The notes: generated by a model not told the origin, from the letters alone. Positions 1-5,961 are shown, numbered from the stretch's first letter. The stretch is DNA of 13,010 bases from an uncultured Oscillibacter sp. (GCF_910579365.1 NZ_CAJTUX010000070.1:1-13010); one strand, 5' to 3'. A program made the numbers and translations.

Positions 1-51
1 GTTTATTTGGGATGGCCTAAATAGAAGTCAATAAAAACCAAGTCTGCCCAG

Positions 52-83
52 CGGCGGTTTTGTTATTCAAAGCCGCCGTTTTT
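52..83 (+). terminator. Rho-independent terminator-like hairpin T1, module A
   Basis: Bases 52-61 pair with 69-78 (10 bp with one G-U pair) around a 7-nt loop and are followed by TTTTT (79-83). The equivalent in module B is 9088-9120. It may end transcription from upstream or act as the first element of the leader. Confidence 0.65.
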
Positions 84-115
84 ATATCCGCCGGCGGCAA
101 CAGGAGGACGCCGCC

Positions 116-196
116 ATGCGACTATGGAGAGATAGTCACTTGTCAAAAAATACCTGCCCCCGCAGCGATGCACTCCACCCAAGGTTGCGAAAATAG
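116..196 (+). CDS. Putative 26-residue leader peptide, module A
   Basis: A short frame starts at ATG 116, eight bases after AGGAGG (102-107). That Shine-Dalgarno sits in the loop of a GGCGGC/GCCGCC hairpin (93-98 with 110-115) whose stem ends at the base before the ATG. The peptide begins MRLWRDSHLSK and is basic. The module B copy (9155-9208) has the same hairpin and a related start, MRLRWKNQLDIHLSKK, but stops at 17 residues. Similar N-termini with different ends suggest that translation itself, rather than the product, may matter, as in attenuator leader peptides. Role inferred; no family recognised. Confidence 0.35.
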   Translation: MRLWRDSHLSKNTCPRSDALHPRLRK

Positions 197-228
197 TCGT
201 TTTCTGACAGCTCATAATGTTATCACTT

Positions 229-263
229 GCACCCGAATGGCACCGCGCCTTTCGGGTGCTTTT
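229..263 (+). terminator. Rho-independent terminator-like hairpin T2, module A
   Basis: GCACCCGAA (229-237) pairs with TTCGGGTGC (251-259), followed by TTTT (260-263). It lies between the putative leader peptide and the sigma-like gene, where an attenuator would be expected. The module B equivalent is 9281-9315. Confidence 0.6.
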
Positions 264-311
264 CTATGTCCAGGCCAACGATACCAGCTCCGCTGCCGTT
301 CCCCGCATTCC

Positions 312-339
312 CCGTTCAGACCCCAAAAAATCTGAACGG
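312..339 (+). promoter_or_regulatory. Hairpin abutting the ribosome binding site, module A
   Basis: CCGTTCAGA (312-320) pairs with TCTGAACGG (331-339) over 9 bp around a CCCCAAAAAA loop. The right arm runs into the GGAGG (338-342) that serves ATG 351. Module B has the same fold at 9361-9396 with 12 bp. The outer C-G pair here (312/339) is T-A there (9364/9393), a compensatory change. Possible control of translation initiation. Confidence 0.5.
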
Positions 340-350
340 AGGAAAGAACG

Positions 351-748
351 ATGGAAATCACCATCAAAATCAATGGGCGGTTCATGTCCGTTGAGGTCAG
401 CCCGAAGTTGCTGACTATCTGGAACAGGCCAAACGGAACAATCGGAAGCTCTACCGGGAGCGTCAGCGGTATTGGGCCGGGCGCGAGTGCGACGAGTACA
501 TAATCAGCACCGAGGGCCGTTTGCCCTACTGTGCCACGCCGGAGGAATTGGTCTGCCAGCGGGAAACGCTGGATGAAATTCTGGCGTGCTGGCGCTCTGC
601 ACCGACACCCAGCGGGAGCGGTTCTTGCTCTATGGATTTCAGCTATGCGGAGATTGCCGAGATGTGCGGCTGCTCCAAAGTTTCCGTTTGCCAGAGCATC
701 ACGGGCGTCCGCAAAAAGTTTTTCAAATTCTTTGGAAAAACATACTAA
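351..748 (+). pseudogene. Frameshifted sigma-70-like HTH gene, module A
   Basis: This is the decayed counterpart of the intact gene at 9408-9806. It starts at ATG 351, eight bases after GGAGG, and reads MEITIKINGRF. The frame then breaks: a base is missing near 404, and the uncorrected frame stops at TAA 500-502. The continuing frame (about 404-748) recovers the conserved middle (DEYIISTEGRLPYCATPEE) and the helix-turn-helix end (SYAEIAEMCGCSKVSV, then VRKKFFKFFG). Between about 583 and 640 a further base is missing and about eight more are deleted relative to the paralog, so some 20 residues are scrambled. With at least three indels, one sequencing error cannot explain it. The intact family resembles small sigma factors carrying a region-4-type HTH in Clostridia mobile elements. 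Probably non-functional. Confidence 0.75.
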
Positions 749-773
749 CGATTGACCCCCTAAGTGGCTACCA

Positions 774-834
774 GGTGAGGGGCGTTAGCTCCATCACCGG
801 GAGGGACAAGCAGTTTCGGCTGTTTGTCCCTCCC
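774..834 (+). ncRNA. Conserved two-hairpin RNA element, module A copy
   Basis: Two adjacent hairpins lie between the first and second sigma-like genes. The first pairs GGTGA (774-778) with TCACC (794-798), with further G-rich/CTCC pairing inside. The second is an uninterrupted 16-bp stem, 799-814 with 819-834, capped by a UUCG tetraloop. No U-tract follows; instead the AGGAGG (843-848) of the next gene comes nine bases later. Module B carries the same pair at 9842-9903 with a UGCG loop and compensatory pair changes (801/832 G-C versus 9870/9901 A-U; 812/821 A-U versus 9881/9890 U-G). Possible roles are mRNA stability, processing or translation control. I do not match it to a named RNA family. 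Confidence 0.6.
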
Positions 835-851
835 GCCATTTAGGAGGTCTT

Positions 852-1304
852 ATGAAAATCATCAATTTGCGGTTCAACTACCCCCACTGTCAGCAGGACA
901 AGCTGGTGAAGGTCAGCGAGGAGGTCTTTGATGTGCTGTGTCAGTCCGTCAGGGAAATGCGGAACCATGAGCGCCGCAAGCGGTATCACCGGGCCTACTA
1001 CTCGCTGGATGCCTACGCCTGGACGGAGAACTATGCCCTGGAACACAGCCCGTCCCCAGAGCAGTTTGTCATGCTGGCCGAGGAACGGGCCGAGTGTAAC
1101 CAGCTGGCTGCTGCCTTGCGGGAGGCCCTGACCTATGCTACTCCCACCCAAGCCCACCGCATCCGCGCCTACTACCTGGGCGGGCTGACCCAGCAGCAGA
1201 TTGCAGACCGCGAGCGCGTCCACAACAGCAACGTGTGTCTCTCCATCCGCCGGGGGCTGTGCAATCTCCGCCGCTACTACGCAGACCACCACCTGGGGAA
1301 GTGA
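852..1304 (+). CDS. Small sigma-70-like HTH protein (second of three)
   Basis: A 150-residue protein starting at ATG 852 after a strong AGGAGG (843-848). The N-terminus (MKIINLRFNY, then KLVKVSEEV) is shared with the next gene. A conserved SPEQF lies near residue 68 and a PTQAHRIRAYYLGGLTQQQI stretch around residues 98-117 leads into a helix-turn-helix (about 110-142) ending in RRGLCNLRRYY. This layout matches small region-4-containing sigma factor-like proteins encoded on Clostridia conjugative and mobilizable elements, which are thought to steer transcription of element genes. The sigma-70 region 2 is not apparent, so it may be a DNA-binding accessory factor rather than a full sigma factor. 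It is separated from the next gene by 7 bases, so co-transcription is expected. The long reverse-strand frame over it (840-1325) is a shadow. Confidence 0.7.
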   Translation: MKIINLRFNYPHCQQDKLVKVSEEVFDVLCQSVREMRNHERRKRYHRAYYSLDAYAWTENYALEHSPSPEQFVMLAEERAECNQLAAALREALTYATPTQAHRIRAYYLGGLTQQQIADRERVHNSNVCLSIRRGLCNLRRYYADHHLGK

Positions 1305-1311
1305 GGGCGGT

Positions 1312-1773
1312 ATGGCGATCATCAATTTACGAAAGCACTATTACCCGCTCTACACTAAGGACACATTCGTGAAAGTGCCAGACGAGGTTGCCGCCGTCAT
1401 GGAGGAATATCGGCTTTATGAAAACCGGCAGGAGGGCGGAAAAAAGTATTATCACGTTTATTCGATGGACTGTACCCCAGCTATTGAGAACCACGCTATG
1501 TTCCTGGTGCAGTCCCCGGAGGATTTGATAATCCGGGAGATTGACGAGGCCGCTGAAGAACTGCTGTTGGAGCATTTGGCGGAGGCTGTCACCCACCTGT
1601 CCCCCACCCAGGCGCGGCGGCTCTATGCCCGGTATGCCTTGAAGAAAAAATTCCGAGAGATTGCGGCGGACGAGGGCATCAGCGGAAGTTGCGCCTGTGA
1701 CAGCGTGACCTGCGCGCTCAAAAAATTGCAGAAGATTTTTGCTCAAAATGGCTGGTTGGAAAAGGAGGATTGA
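1312..1773 (+). CDS. Small sigma-70-like HTH protein (third of three)
   Basis: A 153-residue paralog of the preceding protein. I chose ATG 1312 because it gives the same N-terminus as its neighbour (MAIINLRKHYYP; KDTFVKVPDEV); the longer upstream frame overlaps the previous gene. The two proteins align nearly without gaps: YYHVYSMD near residue 47, SPEDL near 68, SPTQARRLYARY at 97-108, then an HTH (FREIAADEGIS, followed by CDSVTCALKKL) at about 114-140. The divergence shows that the duplication is old and both copies were kept under selection. It probably binds DNA and works with RNA polymerase to control element genes. The next gene's AAGGAGG overlaps this coding end, consistent with translational coupling in one operon. 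Confidence 0.7.
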   Translation: MAIINLRKHYYPLYTKDTFVKVPDEVAAVMEEYRLYENRQEGGKKYYHVYSMDCTPAIENHAMFLVQSPEDLIIREIDEAAEELLLEHLAEAVTHLSPTQARRLYARYALKKKFREIAADEGISGSCACDSVTCALKKLQKIFAQNGWLEKED

Positions 1774-1778
1774 TATTC

Positions 1779-2048
1779 ATGGACAAGACCCCAGAGGAAC
1801 AGAAGATTGAAAAAGAAATCAGCCAATACCAAAACCGCCAGAAGATTTTGCTGAACAAAAAGCGCAGCGAGGAACACCGGGCCAGGACGCACCGGCTGAT
1901 TGGCTGTGGGGCAATTTTGGAGGCCGTTTTCCCCGCTGTTGTCGGTATGGAGGGCGGGGAAGTCGAGGCATTTCTTATTGCCTTCTCCCGGCTGCCGGGG
2001 TCGGCGGAGTTGGCGGGAAAAGCGCCGAAACACGAGGTTTCGGAGTAA
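1779..2048 (+). CDS. DUF3847 family protein, module A
   Basis: An 89-residue protein starting at ATG 1779, ten bases after AAAGGAGG (1761-1768). Residues about 1-40 are highly charged and probably coiled-coil (EEQKIEKEISQYQNRQKILL, then KKRSEEHRARTHRL), followed by a GAILEAVFP segment and a MEGGEVEAFLIAFSRLPG tail. This matches DUF3847-type proteins, which commonly sit just upstream of MobA/MobL relaxases in Clostridia elements; the function is unknown, and a relaxosome accessory role is a reasonable guess. The paralog at 9932-10207 shares about half its residues and does precede a relaxase. Here the downstream relaxase is absent and only an oriT-like site remains. Confidence 0.75.
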   Translation: MDKTPEEQKIEKEISQYQNRQKILLNKKRSEEHRARTHRLIGCGAILEAVFPAVVGMEGGEVEAFLIAFSRLPGSAELAGKAPKHEVSE

Positions 2049-2055
2049 TCCCCAG

Positions 2056-2125
2056 TCCGAATGGCGCACTTACTCATCACCCGCAAGCTGACGGTGGTAT
2101 GGCCTGCGGCCATCGTGCGCCCTCT
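2056..2125 (-). other. oriT-like site, module A (no relaxase attached)
   Basis: On the - strand, TAAGTGCGCC (complement of 2063-2072) matches the nic core of the IncQ/pGO1/pIP501-type transfer origins (TAAGTGCG/CC). An imperfect inverted repeat, CACC...GGTG (complement of 2078-2096), stands 5' of it, as in those origins. A + strand GTGCGCCCT (2115-2123) faces it, so the outer arms GGCGCAC/GTGCGCC can pair. The same arrangement in the same orientation occurs at 10222-10258 before the relaxase gene. I infer that this is a second, possibly residual, transfer origin. Confidence 0.5.
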
Positions 2126-2297
2126 AGGGGCGGCTCCGCCGGGGTCCGTCCATACCAGCAGACGCCAACGGCGGCTTGTGCATCGGACGCAGACGCGCCG
2201 TTCATCGGGGGCTTGGGGGCCTTCGGCCACCGACAAGCGGCACAGGGTATATACCTGTGCATTGCCACCATTTTGACTGCGCCCGCTGGATACACAC
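2126..2297. other. GC-rich gene-free stretch with a dyad at 2240-2260
   Basis: No gene is supported; the + strand frame running in from 2099 lacks a ribosome binding site and precedes the promoter. Similarity to module B seems to end near TACCAGCAG (2153-2161 and 10319-10327), just before the position of the relaxase ribosome binding site. A perfect 7-bp dyad, GCACAGG/CCTGTGC (2240-2246 and 2254-2260), lies 37 bases upstream of the -35 box at 2298 and could be an operator; this is inference only. Confidence 0.35.
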
Positions 2298-2326
2298 TTG
2301 ACTTTTTCCCGAACCAATCATATAAT
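2298..2326 (+). promoter_or_regulatory. Strong sigma-A-type promoter of the stalk/PepSY gene
   Basis: TTGACT (2298-2303), a 17-bp spacer and a consensus TATAAT (2321-2326). Transcription would start near 2333, leaving about 54 bases before ATG 2387. It shows that the cargo gene is transcribed independently of module A. Confidence 0.8.
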
Positions 2327-2386
2327 AGCCTTGTTATTATTGCGCCTTACGATGGAAGGCCTCAAAACAAGAAAGGGGTATTTGCT

Positions 2387-3178
2387 ATGAAAAAGGCGGA
2401 GTTTTGGAAAGGATTTGGCGTTGGCTTTACGGTACTATTGTTACTCATGTGCCTATGTATGACTGCCTTTGCGTCTTCCAAACGGACTATTGATGTAGAG
2501 GATGGTATTGGCATCTCTATCAATGGGGCAACCTTTATCCCGAGGGATGCCGCCGGGAATCAAGTTTCGGTCTTCATCTACAATGGAACTACCTATGCTC
2601 CTGTCCGCACTATTGGAGAAGCTATGGGGCTGGATGTCAAGTTTGACTCGGCCAATCGAATGGTTCAGCTTACCACACAGGATCGTTTGCTTGCTCAAAG
2701 TGGGGCGTCTGGCTCCTATATAAGTGCTGATCGGGCCAAAGAAATTGCCTTGGCGGACGCTGGCCTAAAAGAAGGAAATGCTGTGTTCCTGAAGGTCAAA
2801 TTGGAGCGAGATGACGGACGGTATCAATATGATGTAGAATTTTATAGTGGCACGACAGAATATGACTATGAGATTGATGCCATTACAGGGAAGGTTCTCA
2901 GTGCAGGTCGGGAATTAGACGATTTTATTGTTCCCGTAGGCACCTCTGGCGGTTCCGCTGGCAACGGAACAATTTCTGCGGATCGAGCCAAGGAGATCGC
3001 CTTGGCAGATGCCGGAATCAAAGTGAACGATGCGGTTTTCAAAAAGGTCAAATTAGACCGGGACGATGGTCGGCTGGAATACGAAGTGGAGTTTTATGCT
3101 GGCTCTATGGAGTATGAGTATGAAATCAATGCCGAGACAGGGAGCATCATCAGCCGAGATATAGAATCGCACAACTGA
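2387..3178 (+). CDS. Secreted protein with stalk domain and two PepSY domains
   Basis: A 263-residue protein. I chose ATG 2387 because it follows AAAGGGG by a suitable gap, lies downstream of the promoter, and begins a clear signal peptide: basic MKKAEFWKGF, hydrophobic core 11-24, probable cleavage after AFA at residue 29. Residues about 35-97 resemble the copper-amine-oxidase N-terminal-like stalk domain (INGATFIPRDAAGN, then YAPVRTIGEAMGLDVKF). Two PepSY-type repeats follow (about 111-172 and 195-256), each running ISADRAKEIALADAG, then DDGR, then EFYAGSMEYEYEINAETG or close variants, joined by a Gly/Ser-rich linker. Such proteins act outside the membrane; PepSY domains often modulate peptidases or ligand binding. 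It is monocistronic, with its own promoter and terminator. Its presence near a sensor kinase and exporter suggests an envelope role, but the function is unproven. Confidence 0.8.
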   Translation: MKKAEFWKGFGVGFTVLLLLMCLCMTAFASSKRTIDVEDGIGISINGATFIPRDAAGNQVSVFIYNGTTYAPVRTIGEAMGLDVKFDSANRMVQLTTQDRLLAQSGASGSYISADRAKEIALADAGLKEGNAVFLKVKLERDDGRYQYDVEFYSGTTEYDYEIDAITGKVLSAGRELDDFIVPVGTSGGSAGNGTISADRAKEIALADAGIKVNDAVFKKVKLDRDDGRLEYEVEFYAGSMEYEYEINAETGSIISRDIESHN

Positions 3179-3193
3179 ACATCCGTGCTTGCA

Positions 3194-3224
3194 GGGGCAG
3201 TGCTTTATAGGCACTGCCCCTTTT
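3194..3224 (+). terminator. Rho-independent terminator after the stalk/PepSY gene
   Basis: GGGGCAGTGC (3194-3203) pairs perfectly with GCACTGCCCC (3211-3220) around a 7-nt loop, followed by TTTT. It lies 16 bases after the stop codon. Confidence 0.85.
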
Positions 3225-3361
3225 CGGTGAAATCCCCCTTGACAAATGTTCTCTTGGTTGAAAATGGAATTGCTCTCGCCTTGCAGCTCGTTCTCATGGG
3301 ATAACCTTGGATAAAGGGCGGTAATGAGTATTTGGGCGCAGCCGCCCCATAGTCGGCATTT

Positions 3362-3640
3362 TTAGAGCTGATATGTTTGAACGTTGCCAACGGCTTCACC
3401 TACTTTCTGCAAGACTTCAAACTTCAAGGCGGCAAGTTCCGCTGTGGCGGCTCGTACCTCTTGGGAGAGGGTGCTATAAGGTGTGCCGTACTCGTTCAGA
3501 CAGCGGGCAATCTGGTTCAGGTTGCCGCCGATTTTCCCGTACTCGGCTGTGATATGCCATAATACCTTGTGACGAGTTCAGTTGCCCGATAAAATTCACG
3601 AACAGGGACACGATCAACTGGGCTTTTCGTGGAAAGAATA
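3362..3640 (-). pseudogene. Relic of a MobC-like mobilization gene
   Basis: The - strand, read from about 3640 down to a TAA at 3364-3362, encodes two joined pieces in different frames. The first (about 3640-3560) reads STKSPVDRVPVREFYRATEL and on to VTRYYG. After a frameshift near 3558 the second reads ITAEYGKIGGNLNQIARCLN, then EYGTPYSTLSQEV, and ends EVLQKVGEAVGNVQTYQL. The GGNLNQIAR motif is typical of the C-terminal part of MobC relaxosome proteins. No start codon, ribosome binding site or N-terminal DNA-binding domain is seen, and no relaxase follows on this strand. It is most likely debris of another mobilizable element. The rest of the gene-free stretch (3225-3361) shows only a small GGGCG/CGCCC hairpin (3334-3347). 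Confidence 0.5.
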
Positions 3641-3673
3641 GGACAATAGGACTGGAACACAAGGAGGTTCATT

Positions 3674-4033
3674 ATGGCAGAATTAACCTATACGAGAGTA
3701 GGCGACTACTACATCCCCGATCTGATACTTGACGAGGAACCGGAGCAGGATGTATTCTATGGCAAGTACGGCGATCTTCGGCGCGACTACCTCCGGGAGC
3801 ATAAGCCCAAGTTGTGGATGGTGCTGGTGAACAGCGGCAAGCCGGCTGACCACCTGAAGGGTGTTGAGCGGATGGCAGAGCAACGCATGAACACGCTCCT
3901 GCCCCAATTTATGAAAGCTGCTGGTGTAACAGAGGAATTGAAAGCGCGTGACCAGATAACGTGGTTGGGGCTAATAAATAACTGCAAGGCCAGAGTTGAG
4001 GAAATCATTTTTTCGGAACTGATTTACTGTTAA
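3674..4033 (+). CDS. tnpV: TnpV family transposon-encoded protein
   Basis: A 119-residue protein with ATG 3674 after AAGGAGG (3661-3667). The start MAELTYTRVGDYYIPDL is the hallmark N-terminus of TnpV proteins, followed by the conserved GKYGDLRRDYLREHKP (about 30-45), the LLPQFMKAAGVTEELKARD region and the end EEIIFSELIY. TnpV is a small protein carried by Clostridia transposons and mobilizable elements of the Tn4451 type, but it is not a transposase and its role is unclear. It appears full length. No transposase or recombinase accompanies it, so it probably marks an older insertion together with the nearby mobC relic. A strong hairpin follows the gene. Confidence 0.8.
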   Translation: MAELTYTRVGDYYIPDLILDEEPEQDVFYGKYGDLRRDYLREHKPKLWMVLVNSGKPADHLKGVERMAEQRMNTLLPQFMKAAGVTEELKARDQITWLGLINNCKARVEEIIFSELIYC

Positions 4034-4038
4034 TTGCT

Positions 4039-4074
4039 AAAGCGACCAGTGGGAAAAGTCCGTCTGGTCGCTTT
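4039..4074. terminator. Terminator hairpin after tnpV
   Basis: AAAGCGACCAG (4039-4049) pairs perfectly with CTGGTCGCTTT (4064-4074) around a 14-nt loop. No U-run extends beyond the stem, but the A-rich left arm and T-rich right arm would allow weak bidirectional termination. Confidence 0.6.
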
Positions 4075-4126
4075 GCTATGTGTGGCGGCACATAGTTACG
4101 TCTTCTTATCATCGCAGTTTTATCGC

Positions 4127-4155
4127 TTGTGTTCTTGTAAGAATAGAATTATAAT
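4127..4155 (+). promoter_or_regulatory. Promoter of the two-component genes
   Basis: Consensus TATAAT (4150-4155), a 17-bp spacer and a weak -35, TTGTGT (4127-4132). The spacer contains the dyad TTCTT-GT-AAGAA (4132-4143), a possible operator. A transcript starting near 4162 would exclude the TTG at 4158 as start codon and supports TTG 4182. Confidence 0.6.
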
Positions 4156-4181
4156 GTTTGGTAGAAAAAGGGGTGATTTCT

Positions 4182-4850
4182 TTGGCAAACATTCTGATCG
4201 TCGAAGATGAAAAGGCTATGCAGGACATTATTGTGGACTATATGAGAAAAGGCGGACATACCTGTTTTACCGCTGGAGATGGCATAGATGCCCTTGTCAT
4301 GCTGAAGAATCATCCTATGGAGCTGATGATTCTGGATGTGATGATGCCCCACCTGGACGGCTTCTCTGTTTGCAAGATGGCGCGGGAAATGAGCAATATG
4401 CCCATTATCATGCTGACCGCCAAAAGTGCGGAGGACGATAAACTGAAAGGCTATGACTACGGCGCGGACGACTATATGACAAAGCCATTCAGTCCCAAGG
4501 TGCTGCTGGCAAAGGTAAACGCCCTCCTTCGCCGTTCCTCCGTTGTGTCTGCTGGAGCGGTCAACGCCGGGAAAATTATGTTACAGACTGCGGCCCGCAA
4601 GGTTTATCTTGATGGCCAGGAGATCACTTTGACCCACAAGGAATATGAATTGCTCGCGTTTCTTATGGCAAACCCTGGACAGATTTTTAACCGGGAGCAG
4701 CTTCTAAACCGTATCTGGGGCTATGACTTCGAGGGGACGAGCCGCACCGTGGATACCCATATCAAGACCCTGCGGCAAAAGCTGGGGGATGAGGGCAGGC
4801 ATATCGTCACGCTGATCCGCTCCGGCTATAAATTCGAGGTAACAATATGA
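4182..4850 (+). CDS. OmpR/PhoB-family response regulator
   Basis: A 222-residue regulator. I chose TTG 4182 because AGGGGTG (4169-4175) is six bases upstream and it gives the standard start MANILIVEDE; the longer frame from TTG 4158 begins before the likely transcription start. The receiver domain (about 1-118) has acidic residues near 9-10, phosphoacceptor Asp52 in ILDVMMP, Thr79 in MLTA and Lys101 in TKPFSP. A winged-helix DNA-binding domain follows (about 128-222: LTHKEYELLAFLMANPGQ, then NREQLLNRIWGYDFEG and the RTVDTHIKTLRQKLG recognition region). When phosphorylated by the kinase encoded next, it should bind direct repeats; four 11-bp-spaced repeats before the exporter operon (5918-5961) are the obvious target. 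The start of the kinase gene overlaps its end (ATGA). Confidence 0.92.
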   Translation: MANILIVEDEKAMQDIIVDYMRKGGHTCFTAGDGIDALVMLKNHPMELMILDVMMPHLDGFSVCKMAREMSNMPIIMLTAKSAEDDKLKGYDYGADDYMTKPFSPKVLLAKVNALLRRSSVVSAGAVNAGKIMLQTAARKVYLDGQEITLTHKEYELLAFLMANPGQIFNREQLLNRIWGYDFEGTSRTVDTHIKTLRQKLGDEGRHIVTLIRSGYKFEVTI

Positions 4851-5917
4851 AAGAGGCTTTTTCCCTCCGCACAGTGCGGAAAAAGATTGTGATGCTCTCC
4901 AAACTGGCGGGAATTGTGCTGATTTTCTCCTATATTCTGTCTACCCGTCTGCCTGTCAGCGAGGATGCTTCTTTCTTGATTTGGCTGGGTTTTCTTCTGC
5001 TGCTGGTTTTAGGGATAGACTTTTTTATGAGCCGCTTCATCACAAAGCCGATTTCAGAATTAAACGCTTCGGCAAAGCGCATGGCTGGGCTGGATTTTTC
5101 GGCCCCCTGTATTATTACTTCAACAGATGAATTCGGCGAGTTATCTGCCAGTCTGAACACGATGGCTGAAAATCTGCAACAGGCCCTTTCCCGTTTGGAG
5201 GACGCAAACACGCAGCTTGAGCAGGATGTAGAGAGAGAACGGCTTTTGCTGGCAGAGCGCAAGGAACTGGTGGACAGTCTATCCCATGAGATGAAAACCC
5301 CGTTGGGCATTATCCGAGCCTACGCCGAGGGCTTACAGGATGAACCAGACGAGGCCAAAAAGCAGAAATACTCCCATGTCATTGTCTCCGAAGTGGAGCG
5401 CATGAATGATCTGATCGTGACCCTGCTGGATTTGTCGGCGCTGGAGAGCGGGGCCGCTCAACTGAACGTTACCCGGTTTGATTTTGTGGAGCTGGTGGAA
5501 ACGGTAGCTGGGCGGCTCCTGGTAGACATGCCTGATACGGACTTTGATTTACAATATGAACTTCCAGAGCAGAAAGTCTACGTGCAGACGGACATGAAGC
5601 GCATGGAGCAGGTTTTGGGCAATTTGATTGTCAACGCCAAGAAAAATGTATTCCCCGGTGGCATCCTGCGGCTGGAATTAACCGAGAACGGTGGGGACTT
5701 GCATTTTGCCATCTTCAATCAGGGCCGACCCATTCCAGCAGACAACCTTCCCAAAATCTGGACAAAATTCTATCGGGACAGCGGTGCGGAATACAGCGGC
5801 TCCGGGCTGGGGCTGTCTATCATGGCGCAAATCCTATCCATGCAGAAGCTGCCCTATGGCGCGGAAAATCTGGCGGACGGAGTGCGGTTCTATTTCTCTA
5901 TCCCCGCTGCCGAATAA
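4847..5917 (+). CDS. Membrane sensor histidine kinase
   Basis: A 356-residue kinase with its ATG overlapping the regulator's stop codon. Two membrane segments (about 15-33 and 41-60) are separated by only a few residues, so there is almost no extracytoplasmic sensor domain; such intramembrane-type kinases usually sense through the membrane or through a partner transporter or peptide. A HAMP-like linker (about 61-115) and a coiled coil (about 110-138) lead to the HisKA domain with His147 in SHEMKTP. The ATPase domain has N-box Asn259 and Asn263 (NLIVNAKKN) and a GSGLGL loop (318-323); the usual DxGxG motif is replaced by FNQGRPIP, which is common in VanS-like kinases. It probably phosphorylates the upstream regulator in response to envelope or antimicrobial stress. 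The 48-residue membrane peptide downstream is a candidate partner. Confidence 0.92.
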   Translation: MKEAFSLRTVRKKIVMLSKLAGIVLIFSYILSTRLPVSEDASFLIWLGFLLLLVLGIDFFMSRFITKPISELNASAKRMAGLDFSAPCIITSTDEFGELSASLNTMAENLQQALSRLEDANTQLEQDVERERLLLAERKELVDSLSHEMKTPLGIIRAYAEGLQDEPDEAKKQKYSHVIVSEVERMNDLIVTLLDLSALESGAAQLNVTRFDFVELVETVAGRLLVDMPDTDFDLQYELPEQKVYVQTDMKRMEQVLGNLIVNAKKNVFPGGILRLELTENGGDLHFAIFNQGRPIPADNLPKIWTKFYRDSGAEYSGSGLGLSIMAQILSMQKLPYGAENLADGVRFYFSIPAAE

Positions 5918-5961
5918 TTTCACACGGATTTCACAGAGACCTCACACCAATTTCACACCGC
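5918..5961 (+). promoter_or_regulatory. Four 11-bp-phased repeats: likely response-regulator operator
   Basis: Copies begin at 5918 (TTTCACACGGA), 5929 (TTTCACAGAGA), 5940 (CCTCACACCAA) and 5951 (TTTCACACCGC), exactly one helical turn apart. Direct repeats of this period are the normal binding sites of OmpR/PhoB-family dimers, for example PhoP and VanR boxes. The array begins right after the kinase stop codon and sits just upstream of a weak -10-like TCTAAA (5965-5970), so the regulator probably activates the exporter operon from here. Confidence 0.75.

Larger units (their letters stand above)
43..350 (+). promoter_or_regulatory. Structured 5' leader of module A (gene-free stretch)
   Basis: No convincing large gene lies here. 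The stretch is clearly homologous to 9015-9407, and both copies precede a sigma-like gene. In order it holds a terminator-like hairpin (52-83), a hairpin carrying a Shine-Dalgarno in its loop directly before a short open frame (93-115 and 116-196), a second terminator-like hairpin (229-263) and a hairpin next to the gene's ribosome binding site (312-339). The two copies differ at many unpaired bases while the stems persist, which argues for a structured RNA rather than protein coding. Bases 1-42 hold only the possible tail of an upstream frame ending at TAG 22-24. I see no clear promoter. Confidence 0.6.

Noticed and set aside
185..217. TTGCGA...CATAAT as a leader promoter (also in module B)
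   Set aside because: The gap of 21 bp between the boxes is too long for a standard promoter, although the sequence is conserved in both copies.
60..414. Open frames of 91 and 65 residues over the leader of module A
   Set aside because: They run through paired hairpins conserved in module B, lack a suitable ribosome binding site and have no protein-like pattern; the structured leader explains the conservation.
840..1325. 161-residue reverse-strand frame
   Set aside because: An exact shadow of the sigma-like gene at 852-1304, without a ribosome binding site.
2099..2386. N-terminal 96-codon extension of the stalk/PepSY frame
   Set aside because: It lies upstream of the promoter at 2298-2326 and before a clear ribosome binding site and signal peptide at 2387.
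3205..3399. 64-residue reverse-strand frame
   Set aside because: It covers the terminator of the stalk gene and the end of the mobC relic; no ribosome binding site or family resemblance.
3674..4033. TnpV as evidence for an active transposon
   Set aside because: TnpV is not a transposase, and no recombinase, terminal repeats or target duplication were seen around it.
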